Shown: piece after piece, positions 14,323-20,512 of the stretch
Numbering within the stretch: the stretch's first letter is position 1
Layout of the letters: the number at the start of each line of letters is the position of its first letter
NCBI GenBank assembly: GCA_017560605.1
Contig: JAFZEQ010000083.1
Span: 1 to 21,095 of the forward strand
Direction: 5' to 3'
Length of the DNA stretch: 21,095 nt
Source: Paludibacteraceae bacterium
Lineage (GTDB): Bacteria; Bacteroidota; Bacteroidia; Bacteroidales; Paludibacteraceae
The notes under the pieces: generated by a model
Database searches by the model: none
Seen by the model: the letters and a program-made list of their open reading frames with translations, nothing else
What the model was told of the DNA's origin: nothing
Program-made: the position numbers and the translations under genes

Positions 14323-16749
14323 ATGAAACGATTAACCCACATATTTCTCTTCCTGTTTGCAGCCACTAGCCTGTGGGCATACGACTTCAAGCACAAACAA
14401 ATATGCTTTAGCATCATCTACCAGGGAGAGGACGATATTCCTGTAGCCGTTGTGTCGCAGCACGAAGCTACCACCGACAACTACAAACGTCTTACAGAAC
14501 TAGTCGTGCCTGCTACCGTCAAGCACAAGGGTGTAGTCTACCCAGTGGTGGCTATTGCGGATAGTGCCTTTCAAAATGCTAGTTCACTCACGTCTGTCAT
14601 CCTGCCAGCCTCGGTGACTCATATCCACCCTGCTGCTTTTCTCAATTGTACAGCCCTCAAGCATGTCTATTGTCCGGATACAGCCATGCTGCATACCATC
14701 GACCGCGATGCTTTTGCCGGTTGTAGAGCGCTTATCGACCTCAATCTAGGTCGACAACTCAAACACGTAGGCCCACGTGCTTTTGCTCATTGTTCGTCAC
14801 TCATGACTATCATTCTAGGTGGCCAAATCGAATCTATCGGTGATAGGGCTTTTGCCGACTGCTCTAGTCTCGTCACTTTCACTTTTCATCAATCACTCAA
14901 GAGGGTAGGAGCAGGTGTTTTCGAGGGTTGTACAGCACTCACTAGCTTTACCTACGAGGCGCTAAACTGTCAACTGCATACATTCTATATGCCAGATGCT
15001 AACAAGGCTCAAATCACTAGTGTCGCTTTTTCAGGTGAATTAGAGCAAATACCAGCTCACTTGTGCCAGGATATGACTAAACTCCAAAGCGTATCCATAC
15101 CTTCTTCTATCAAGACCATAGGCCAGCACGCTTTCAGTGGCTGTACGGCGCTTAAGACCATCAGTCTATCCAACCAGCTCACCAGCATCCAGCCTCACGC
15201 TTTCAGCGGCTGTACGGCGCTTGCTCAGCTTACCTTGCCAGCAAGCTTAAAGGAGATTCACGAACGTGCCTTCGAGGGTTGTACTGCCCTAACTCATATC
15301 TGTATACCTAAAGCAGTCACACTGCTCGATCCGCTCGCTTTCTACAACTGCTCAGGCATCCAGGCTATCGAGTGGCAACCTACTAGCTACCAACCTACTC
15401 ACTCTGGGGCTATCTTTGACCCTATAGCAGCGCAAATCACCCAGTTTACTTTCGGCCAGGATGTGCAGGTCCTACCTGCTCGTTTGTGCCAGGGTATGAC
15501 CCAGCTCTCGTCGGTTAACTTACCCGATGCAGTTCGTGTGATAGGTTCAGGAACTTTCCGCCAATGTACATCGCTCTCGTCTATTCAGCTGCCATCTTCT
15601 CTGCAAGAGATAGCCTCATCGGCTTTTGCTGATTGTAGAGCATTGTCTTCGGTAGTCTTCCCTAGTCAACTACAATCTATCGGTATCAAAGCTTTCAGCC
15701 AGTGCGAGGCGCTCACCGAGCTCGTACTACCCGCATCGCTCACTCAACTTGGTGTACAGGCTTTCGAGTCTTGCCATCAGCTGCAAACGGTCAGTTTACC
15801 TGCTAAATTGACCAAGATCGACAAAGCTACTTTCCGCCATTGTAGCTCGTTGCATACCGTGCGTTTTGCCAATGGACTGCAGACTATCGGCGAAGAGGCT
15901 TTTGCCGGTTGCAAGGCACTTACATCTATCCAACTGCCTGCTAGCGTAACAGACTGCGAAAACAAAGTTTTCGAAGGCTGTAGCAAGCTCCAAAGCGTCC
16001 AACTCTCTGACAAGATGACTCGCCTGAGCTATCGCCTCTTCAAAGACTGCTCTTCCTTGAAGTCTATTGAATTGCCAGCCTCTATTAACTTCGTCAGCTC
16101 CGAGGTCTTTGCACACTGCAATAGCCTTATTACTATCCATCACCCTACAGGCAAATATGAGATGGCAGACAATGCTCTAGACCACTGTTCTGCTACTATA
16201 CTTGTACCTTATAAATCCTCTGACCTAAAGATGGAGCTAGCTAGAGGTAATGTTAAGAGTATTGTGTATATTTACTCAGGTGATAACGCTCAGAACGATA
16301 CCATCAACTATACCCCTGATGGCTATCGACTTTATGAGAAAATATGGGGAAATAAATTAGACCCAAACGAGTTTGAAATAGAACGTAACAGCGAGGGCCA
16401 ACTTATTTCCTTTGTTTTATGGCCTGATGCCGAAAGTTACACTGAATATTATACATACAACGAGGATGGATTTATAGAGTCATATGGTTCTTACCACGAT
16501 GGTGCTGGTGGTGGTTCTGAGTGTGAATATAACGAGAAGAACGAGCTAGTTAAAGAGACAAGTGAGGGTAGGTCTGAACCAGAAAGTGGTGAATATATCA
16601 AAACGACCACCTATTCCAACTTCAAATACGACCACTGTGGCAACTGGATTTCTCGTGATGTCAAAGTAGAATGGAAGTATACGGACTGGATTGATAGTGA
16701 TACTACCGAAACCAGCACACAAAAACGCGTAATTATTTATTACGACTAA
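14323..16749 (+). CDS. BspA-type LRR protein fused to a YD-like domain (paralog E)
   Basis: 808 residues: a signal peptide (about 1-19, L-W-A-Y), roughly 22 LRR_5 units to about residue 625, then a complete YD-like domain from YKSSDL at 630-635 to the C-terminus (Y-T-Y-N-E-D-G-F, Y-S-N-F-K-Y-D-H-C-G-N-W-I-S-R, K-R-V-I-I-Y-Y-D). Two non-standard segments, near 220-255 and 350-390, share the pattern Q-I-T-x-x-x-F and P-A-x-L-C-Q-x-M-T, typical breaks in BspA solenoids. The LRR part is clearly more GC-rich than the YD-like part, and the change falls at the domain border (about 16200), which suggests the fusion joined DNA of different origin. Likely exported. Binding partner unknown. Confidence 0.85.
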   Translation: MKRLTHIFLFLFAATSLWAYDFKHKQICFSIIYQGEDDIPVAVVSQHEATTDNYKRLTELVVPATVKHKGVVYPVVAIADSAFQNASSLTSVILPASVTHIHPAAFLNCTALKHVYCPDTAMLHTIDRDAFAGCRALIDLNLGRQLKHVGPRAFAHCSSLMTIILGGQIESIGDRAFADCSSLVTFTFHQSLKRVGAGVFEGCTALTSFTYEALNCQLHTFYMPDANKAQITSVAFSGELEQIPAHLCQDMTKLQSVSIPSSIKTIGQHAFSGCTALKTISLSNQLTSIQPHAFSGCTALAQLTLPASLKEIHERAFEGCTALTHICIPKAVTLLDPLAFYNCSGIQAIEWQPTSYQPTHSGAIFDPIAAQITQFTFGQDVQVLPARLCQGMTQLSSVNLPDAVRVIGSGTFRQCTSLSSIQLPSSLQEIASSAFADCRALSSVVFPSQLQSIGIKAFSQCEALTELVLPASLTQLGVQAFESCHQLQTVSLPAKLTKIDKATFRHCSSLHTVRFANGLQTIGEEAFAGCKALTSIQLPASVTDCENKVFEGCSKLQSVQLSDKMTRLSYRLFKDCSSLKSIELPASINFVSSEVFAHCNSLITIHHPTGKYEMADNALDHCSATILVPYKSSDLKMELARGNVKSIVYIYSGDNAQNDTINYTPDGYRLYEKIWGNKLDPNEFEIERNSEGQLISFVLWPDAESYTEYYTYNEDGFIESYGSYHDGAGGGSECEYNEKNELVKETSEGRSEPESGEYIKTTTYSNFKYDHCGNWISRDVKVEWKYTDWIDSDTTETSTQKRVIIYYD

Positions 16750-16772
16750 GAGCATAACTCTTGGTAATTTTG
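16748..16772 (+). terminator. Stem-loop over the fusion gene stop codon
   Basis: AAGAG and CTCTT (16748-16762) around CATAA, followed by GGTAATTTTG. It matches the copy at 14023, so the gene 3' end and spacer start were duplicated as one piece. Confidence 0.4.
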
Positions 16773-16838
16773 AATTCTTTGAATTATTGAATTATTTGAA
16801 TTTTTGAATTATTGAATTCTTGAATTTTTGAATTATTA
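16767..16838 (+). repeat. TTGAATT repeat array 4
   Basis: About eight direct TTGAATT(A/T/C) units in the same orientation as the others. It joins the duplicated leader at 16830. Confidence 0.9.
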
Positions 16839-16893
16839 CATTTGACTTTCAAAAAAAACTATAAAATTAAAATTTACACTTATGAAAAAGATT
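16830..16893 (+). promoter_or_regulatory. Duplicated leader, copy 2 (before the lipocalin-like gene)
   Basis: A near-identical copy of 13248-13311, differing by a few substitutions and one-base changes in A-runs. Here it precedes a gene unrelated to the YD-like family, so the leader travels independently of the coding sequence. Confidence 0.55.
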
Positions 16894-17598
16894 TTTTCAA
16901 TTCTAACAATTGTTTGTGCTTTGTTTTTAGGAAGCACAGTAGCTAATGCAAAAAACTTAACGGGAACATGGAAAGCCACCAAGGCTATCCTCTTTGATGA
17001 CGACGGTAACAGAGCTTCTATAGGTGTTGAGTCATTTGGTGTTGAGGCTTCGATTATTTTTGGTGCCAATAATTCTGCTGAGCTTAACTTCGACGGTGAG
17101 GTTCTATCTTCCACTTATCATTTCGAAGGTAACGTGCTTTTCCTTACTAATGATGATGTAGCTATTGGTTTCTATACCAATTTCGTTAACGACAACACCA
17201 TCGAAATGGACTGGAGTGAGCTCGTTGGAGAAAACGTTATGTTCGTGTTCGAGAAAGTGGGTGCATCTCAAAAGGCTGCTGCACCTTACACAGGTCCTAC
17301 CAACCTTGTAGGTACCTGGAAGGCTACATCTGGCTCTACTACAGTTGACGGTTCAGAGGTAAACATCGACCTGGCTCTTATGGGGATCGAAATGTTCTTT
17401 GTCTTCAAGGCTGACCAAACTATTGTTGCCACAGCTAATGGCCAAACTGAGAGCGGAACATACGATTTCGATGGCAAAGAGATTACCGTTACATCTAACG
17501 GCGAAACCGCAAGCATACCGCTTAAGTTCCTTTCTGCCGACAAGTTTATCATCTACGATGCAGGATCTGGCGCTAACATCGTCTTCGAAAGACAATAA
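16882..17598 (+). CDS. Secreted protein with two lipocalin-like domains
   Basis: 238 residues with a signal peptide ending V-A-N-A near residue 23. The mature protein is an internal duplication: L-T-G-T-W-K-A-T at about 26 and L-V-G-T-W-K-A-T at about 141 each open a ~95-residue beta-rich unit, and each ends with V-F-E-K or V-F-E-R after a string of alternating strands (G-T-Y-D-F-D-G-K-E-I-T-V). The G-x-W opening and the strand pattern resemble lipocalin-like domains of Bacteroidota secreted proteins; binding of a small hydrophobic ligand is inferred from the fold only. The first codons and leader are shared with paralog D. A strong terminator follows at 17619. It is more evenly composed than the neighbouring YD-like genes. 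Confidence 0.7.
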   Translation: MKKIFSILTIVCALFLGSTVANAKNLTGTWKATKAILFDDDGNRASIGVESFGVEASIIFGANNSAELNFDGEVLSSTYHFEGNVLFLTNDDVAIGFYTNFVNDNTIEMDWSELVGENVMFVFEKVGASQKAAAPYTGPTNLVGTWKATSGSTTVDGSEVNIDLALMGIEMFFVFKADQTIVATANGQTESGTYDFDGKEITVTSNGETASIPLKFLSADKFIIYDAGSGANIVFERQ

Positions 17599-17618
17599 GA
17601 ATTCTTATTCATACACCC

Positions 17619-17649
17619 AACAGGCACGCTCACTGCGTGCCTGTTTTTA
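17619..17649 (+). terminator. Rho-independent terminator after the lipocalin-like gene
   Basis: A perfect 11-bp stem, AACAGGCACGC against GCGTGCCTGTT, around TCACT, followed by TTTAT. It lies 20 nt after the stop codon. Confidence 0.92.
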
Positions 17650-17654
17650 TTTCT

Positions 17655-17681
17655 TGCCTCTCGCCTTTCGCCTCTCGCCTG
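17655..17681. repeat. Short CTCGCCT tandem repeat
   Basis: Four near-copies of CTCGCCT/TTCGCCT in a row, followed by a small GGCACTCCGTGCC dyad. It sits between two terminators and has no coding frame of note. Confidence 0.5.
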
Positions 17682-17709
17682 TAGGCACTCCGTGCCGTCC
17701 ACTATACAC

Positions 17710-17745
17710 AAAAGTCGTCTTCGGAGGAAGGCGACTTTTTTATTG
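17710..17745 (+). terminator. Second terminator hairpin before the LRR gene
   Basis: A 13-bp stem, AAAAGTCGTCTTC against GAAGGCGACTTTT with one G-T pair, and a 4-nt GGAG loop, followed by TTTATT. It may be bidirectional. Together with 17619 it isolates the downstream LRR gene from upstream transcription. Confidence 0.8.
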
Positions 17746-17753
17746 CATAAATA

Positions 17754-17785
17754 TTTGCAAATTTGCAATATTTTTATTACCTTTG
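17754..17785 (+). promoter_or_regulatory. Promoter of the repeat-rich LRR gene
   Basis: TTTG (17754-17757), 20 nt, then TACCTTTG (17778-17785), a full Bacteroidota consensus. The inferred start site is near 17793, exactly where TTGAATT array 5 begins, so the array makes up nearly the whole 5' untranslated region. Confidence 0.88.
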
Positions 17786-17792
17786 CACCGAC

Positions 17793-17894
17793 ATTGAAAC
17801 CCTGAAACATTGAAACATTTGAATTTTTTGAATTATTAAATTATTGAATTCTTGAATTATTGAATTTTTTGAATTCTTGAATTATTGAATTCTT
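17793..17894 (+). repeat. TTGAATT repeat array 5, in a 5' leader
   Basis: It opens with three TTGAAAC/CTGAAAC units and then about nine TTGAATT(A/T/C) units, in the same orientation as the other arrays. It fills the spacer between the promoter and the ATG at 17902, so it should be transcribed. Confidence 0.9.
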
Positions 17895-17901
17895 CAATCA
17901 T

Positions 17902-19215
17902 ATGAAAAAACTTTTTACACTTTTCCTTGCCCTCGTGGCAACTACCGCCCTCTGGGCAGAAGATTTCTCAGTCAATGGTATCTATTACAAGATCCTTACC
18001 GACAAAACGAAGAAAGTAGAGGTGACCTACCGTGATTCGTCTTACGATTCATACGACAGCTCCTACTCTGGCTCTGTCACGATCCCTTCTTCCGTTACTT
18101 ACAACGGTACCACCTACAGCGTAACGAGTATTGGAAGGAGTGCGTTCTATGGTTGCTCTGGTTTGACTTCGATCACTATCCCTAATAGTGTAACTTATAT
18201 TGGAGAGGAGGCGTTCGCTGGTTGCACCGGTTTGACCTCTGTTACTATCCCTAACAGCGTAACGAATATTGGAGAGTTTGCGTTCGAGTGGTGCAGAAGT
18301 TTGACTTCTATCACCATCCCTAACAGCGTTACAGCGATTGGATTTGGTGTGTTCTATCTTTGCGATGGTTTGACTTCTATCACTATCCCTAACAGCGTAA
18401 CGGAGATTGGAAATTCTGCGTTCAATAGTTGCACTGGTTTGACTTCTGTCACCATCCCTAATAGCGTAACGAGTATTGGAAAGTGGGCGTTCTATCATTG
18501 CGAAGGTTTGACTTCGGTTACTATCCCTAATAGTGTAACCAGTATTGGAGATCAGGCGTTCGATGGTTGCTCTGGCTTGACCTCTATCACTATCCCTAAT
18601 AGTGTCACATGTATTGGAAATGACGCGTTCCTTAATTGCTCTAGTTTGACTTCACCTGTTTACAACGCACATTGCTTTGCATATATGCCTACTTCTTATA
18701 GTGGTGCTTATACTATTCCAGAAGGGATTAAACAAATTGCTGGTGCAGCGTTCCGTAATTGCTCTAGTTTGACTTCCATCACAATTCCTAATAGTGTAAC
18801 CTGTATTGGATCTAAGGCGTTCTTTGGTTGCTCTGCTTTGACTTCCGTTGTTATCCCTAATAGTGTGACGAAGATGGAGTGGGGTGCATTTTATGGTTGC
18901 TCTGGCTTGACTTCTGTTGCTATCTCCAATAGGTTGACTATTCTTGATTATTCGGTCTTTTCTTGTTGTTCTTCTTTGATGGAGGTGATTATTCCTGAGG
19001 GAGTAAACGAGATCAAAGGATGGGGTGAGGATTTTCATGGAGCGTTTATGGGTTGCACTTCGTTGAGATACGTTTCTATTCCTAGAAGCATGAAGAGTAT
19101 TGGAGAGTTGGCGTTCGATGGTTGCTCTGGTTTGACTTCGGTTACTATCCCTAAAGGCGTAAAGAGCATTGGAGAGAGGGCTTTCCCGGAGCATACAAAA
19201 ATCATCCGTAAGTAA
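17902..19215 (+). CDS. BspA-type LRR secreted protein with near-identical repeats
   Basis: 437 residues: a signal peptide (about 1-19, A-L-W-A), then about 15 LRR_5 units of the form [23 protein letters not shown], ending in a short basic tail (E-H-T-K-I-I-R-K). Seven consecutive units at 18163-18645 are nearly the same at DNA level, with variation concentrated in the G-x-x-A-F-x-x-C segment. A break ([11 protein letters not shown], about 252-268) separates them from a second, more diverged block. It has its own promoter with a repeat-array leader, and a terminator at 19237. Family members bind host or bacterial surface ligands; here the ligand is unknown. Confidence 0.88.
   Translation: MKKLFTLFLALVATTALWAEDFSVNGIYYKILTDKTKKVEVTYRDSSYDSYDSSYSGSVTIPSSVTYNGTTYSVTSIGRSAFYGCSGLTSITIPNSVTYIGEEAFAGCTGLTSVTIPNSVTNIGEFAFEWCRSLTSITIPNSVTAIGFGVFYLCDGLTSITIPNSVTEIGNSAFNSCTGLTSVTIPNSVTSIGKWAFYHCEGLTSVTIPNSVTSIGDQAFDGCSGLTSITIPNSVTCIGNDAFLNCSSLTSPVYNAHCFAYMPTSYSGAYTIPEGIKQIAGAAFRNCSSLTSITIPNSVTCIGSKAFFGCSALTSVVIPNSVTKMEWGAFYGCSGLTSVAISNRLTILDYSVFSCCSSLMEVIIPEGVNEIKGWGEDFHGAFMGCTSLRYVSIPRSMKSIGELAFDGCSGLTSVTIPKGVKSIGERAFPEHTKIIRK
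18163..18645 (+). repeat. Seven tandem 69-bp units inside the LRR gene
   Basis: The unit begins TTGACTTCTATCACTATCCC and repeats every 69 bp at 18163, 18232, 18301, 18370, 18439, 18508 and 18577. The period is a multiple of three, so gain or loss of units keeps the frame. Three further related units start near 18769, 18838 and 18907. Confidence 0.92.
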
Positions 19216-19236
19216 TAAGACTTATCCTATAAACAC

Positions 19237-19270
19237 AAACGAGTCACCCGCTAAGGTGGCTCGTTTTGTT
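19237..19270 (+). terminator. Terminator after the repeat-rich LRR gene
   Basis: A 12-bp stem, AAACGAGTCACC against GGTGGCTCGTTT with one T-G pair, around CGCTAA, followed by TGTTT. It is 22 nt after the stop codon. Confidence 0.88.
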
Positions 19271-19469
19271 TAGTTAGTTGGATACTCGGCATCTTTAGTT
19301 TAGAGTTGAGTGTTTAGTGTAGAGTGTAGGGTGTAGAAAGATGGGTACTCGGCAAGTACGCCGAGCGTGAGACAGGGGAGGGGAGTGGAGGTGGTATTTG
19401 TTCGGAATTCACCCTCTATGCGTGCTTATTTCTTGCCAATTTGGCAATGGTGGTATGCCGCAAAAGCGG
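19271..19469. other. Non-coding spacer with small dyads
   Basis: No convincing gene. It holds a degenerate GTTTAG/GTGTAG run at about 19298-19336, a hairpin CTCGGC-AAGTAC-GCCGAG near 19353-19370, the dyad TTGCCAATTTGGCAA at about 19433-19447, and CCGC-AAAA-GCGG at about 19458-19469 just ahead of the XRE promoter. The upstream extension of the regulator frame into this stretch is not coding-like. Confidence 0.5.
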
Positions 19470-19508
19470 TAATTTTGTACTGTAAGAACCAACCAATTTT
19501 TTACAGTA
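19470..19508 (+). promoter_or_regulatory. Promoter -7 element and dyad operator of the XRE gene
   Basis: TAATTTTG (19470-19477) fits the -7 pattern, but no clear -33 element sits 20 nt upstream. Immediately after it comes a perfect inverted repeat, TACTGTAA (19478-19485) and TTACAGTA (19501-19508). The first arm covers the inferred start site and the second touches the ATG. This layout suggests autorepression by the encoded regulator. A hairpin in the mRNA leader is the alternative. Confidence 0.6.
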
Positions 19509-19756
19509 TGAACACATCTAAAACACTACGCACTAACATTATTAAGTGCTTGAGCGACAGGCAAATGTCGCAAATTCAATTAGCAGTAGTTTTCGAACTG
19601 CATGAGTCCGTAATAAGCCGAATCCTCTCAGGGAAACGCGAAATCAATGTCTATCATCTTGACAAGATTGCCAGGGCTCTTAACATTTCAATCACATCGC
19701 TAATCTATTATCCCGAGCAGGTTTTTGTCGCACACAAAAACGATGAACAAATCTAG
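19508..19756 (+). CDS. Small XRE/Cro-type helix-turn-helix regulator
   Basis: 82 residues. Residues ~17-57 form a standard HTH_3 domain: M-S-Q-I-Q-L-A-V-V-F, then H-E-S-V-I-S-R-I-L-S-G-K-R as the recognition helix and turn, then Y-H-L-D-K-I-A-R-A-L-N-I. It binds DNA, probably as a dimer. The ATG at 19508 is preferred to the longer frame from 19367, because the promoter and dyad lie between them and the extra residues look non-coding. The dyad over the start site suggests it controls itself and the small genes behind it. No toxin partner can be recognised, so a toxin-antitoxin role is not claimed. Confidence 0.82.
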   Translation: MNTSKTLRTNIIKCLSDRQMSQIQLAVVFELHESVISRILSGKREINVYHLDKIARALNISITSLIYYPEQVFVAHKNDEQI

Positions 19757-19896
19757 TATCGTTTAAGCGTTACAATCCTCTCAGAGACGAAGCCGTTAAT
19801 CGTGGTATCATTATTCGTCATCCACTAGAGTACGGATGCGAATATAGTTTAGCCATCAACTCCGAAAATCCCGTAGGTATGGAGACGCTTTTCTAA
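19743..19896 (+). pseudogene. Small ORF broken by one extra base (frameshifted)
   Basis: An ATG at 19743, overlapping the XRE stop by 14 nt, opens M-N-K-S-S-I-V and hits TAA at 19764. Skipping one T of the TTT run at 19762-19764 continues in a clean frame to the TAA at 19894: K-R-Y-N-P-L-R-D-E-A-V-N-R-G, then H-P-L-E-Y-G-C-E-Y-S-L-A, then N-P-V-G-M-E-T-L-F. That gives 50 residues with normal composition. The second half has no ATG start of its own upstream of its penultimate codons. It may be a recent frameshift, a sequencing error, or a +1 recoding site. Protein family not recognised. Confidence 0.5.
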
Positions 19897-19952
19897 TCCG
19901 TAGTACTACTACAGTCCCCCAATATAGGGGGATGTAGTTACGTACTAGGATT
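19895..19952. repeat. 58-nt imperfect hairpin after the small ORF
   Basis: The arms pair as AATCC/GGATT, TAGTAC/GTACTA, CTACA/TGTAG and TCCCCC/GGGGGA around a 6-nt AATATA loop, giving about 23 bp with single-base bulges and one internal loop. It starts in the stop codon at 19894-19896 and has no T-run after it, so it is a poor terminator. A structured RNA or a mobile-element/REP-like palindrome is possible. Confidence 0.65.
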
Positions 19953-20009
19953 TACGAAAAGGTCATCCAACCGTAGGCAAAATTATTCACATCTTTAAAC
20001 CACTACAAC

Positions 20010-20228
20010 ATGAAAACTTCAAAACAATCAAATCAATTATCTTCTCAAATCCGTTTTACCCTAGCACTCAACGCCACATGGGCTGTACTCCGCGATCCTG
20101 TACTAACCAAGATGTACACTCGTCCGTGGAAACGCTATGTCTCTCGAGCAACCAAGGGGATATCCCCTCACCAGAGGATACTGACGCTATATGGCTATAT
20201 CTTTAACTTGATGTACAAGGAGGTGTAG
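20010..20228 (+). CDS. Small basic protein of unknown function
   Basis: 72 residues, rich in Lys and Arg, with no signal peptide or membrane segment. Visible stretches are L-A-L-N-A-T-W-A-V-L-R-D-P, then M-Y-T-R-P-W-K-R-Y-V-S-R, then a helix-like C-terminus (Q-R-I-L-T-L-Y-G-Y-I-F-N-L-M-Y-K). I do not recognise the family. The ATG follows a short CACTACAAC context typical of this genome's leaders. It is one of a chain of short same-strand ORFs behind the XRE gene. A basic nucleic-acid-binding role is possible but unproven. Confidence 0.5.
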   Translation: MKTSKQSNQLSSQIRFTLALNATWAVLRDPVLTKMYTRPWKRYVSRATKGISPHQRILTLYGYIFNLMYKEV

Positions 20229-20252
20229 GATATTTGCTCCACCTTTTAGCAA

Positions 20253-20277
20253 CCCTAGCGCAAAGGTAGCGCAAGGG
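20253..20277. repeat. GC-rich dyad between two small genes
   Basis: CCCTAGCGC and GCGCAAGGG form a 9-nt stem with one A-A mismatch around AAAGGTA. Near-copies of AGCGCAA-GGTAG are tandem in the same stretch. No T-run follows. It may be an mRNA processing or binding site. Confidence 0.45.
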
Positions 20278-20299
20278 TAGCCCAAAAACATAAAACTAT

Positions 20300-20512
20300 A
20301 TGCACGACATTCAACGAAGAAATAAAGCGATTCGGCAACGATATTTTGATCTTGTCGGACAAAAAGTACCCATCATGTTGGCCTATACCATGACGGGTAA
20401 AGAATTTTATCTGAGTGAAAGAAGGGTTCGCGAAATAATCTCAAAAATGAAATATAAAATGGCGAAAATCGCCAACAAAAAGTTGATTTTTGTAGTACCT
20501 TTGCACTCGTAA
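20300..20512 (+). CDS. Small helical protein resembling mobile-element DNA-binding ORFs
   Basis: 70 residues. The core R-Q-R-Y-F-D-L-V, then K-E-F-Y-L-S-E-R-R-V-R-E-I-I-S-K resembles short Bacteroidota mobile-element proteins with an R-[FY]-x-[FY]-L start and a [FY]-[FY]-[IL]-S-E-x-R-[IV]-x-x-I-I end, which look like small helix-turn-helix proteins. The resemblance is from memory, so function stays open. The final codons and stop lie inside a promoter-like motif and a terminator hairpin, so the 3' end is tightly packed. Third intact gene of the XRE island. Confidence 0.55.
   Translation: MHDIQRRNKAIRQRYFDLVGQKVPIMLAYTMTGKEFYLSERRVREIISKMKYKMAKIANKKLIFVVPLHS

Noticed and set aside
15777..16143. 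Two minus-strand ORFs opposite the LRR fusion gene
   Set aside because: Shadows of the sense LRR frame; no start context, promoter or family resemblance.
9695..16749. Rhs/YD polymorphic toxins
   Set aside because: Only two or three Y-x-Y-[DN]-x-x-G units per protein, no Rhs core motif, no variable toxin C-terminus and no immunity genes.
18049..18498. Antisense ORF with D-R-S-Q-T repeats, and a similar one at 18652-19194
   Set aside because: Reverse-strand shadows of the 69-bp LRR repeats; their periodicity follows the sense gene.
19367..19507. 47-residue N-terminal extension of the XRE regulator
   Set aside because: It spans hairpins, the -7 element and the operator dyad; the HTH protein starts naturally at 19508.
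20261..20268. Minus-strand promoter (TACCTTTG)
   Set aside because: The -7 match lies in a GC-rich dyad, has only a poor -33 candidate, and no minus-strand gene follows.
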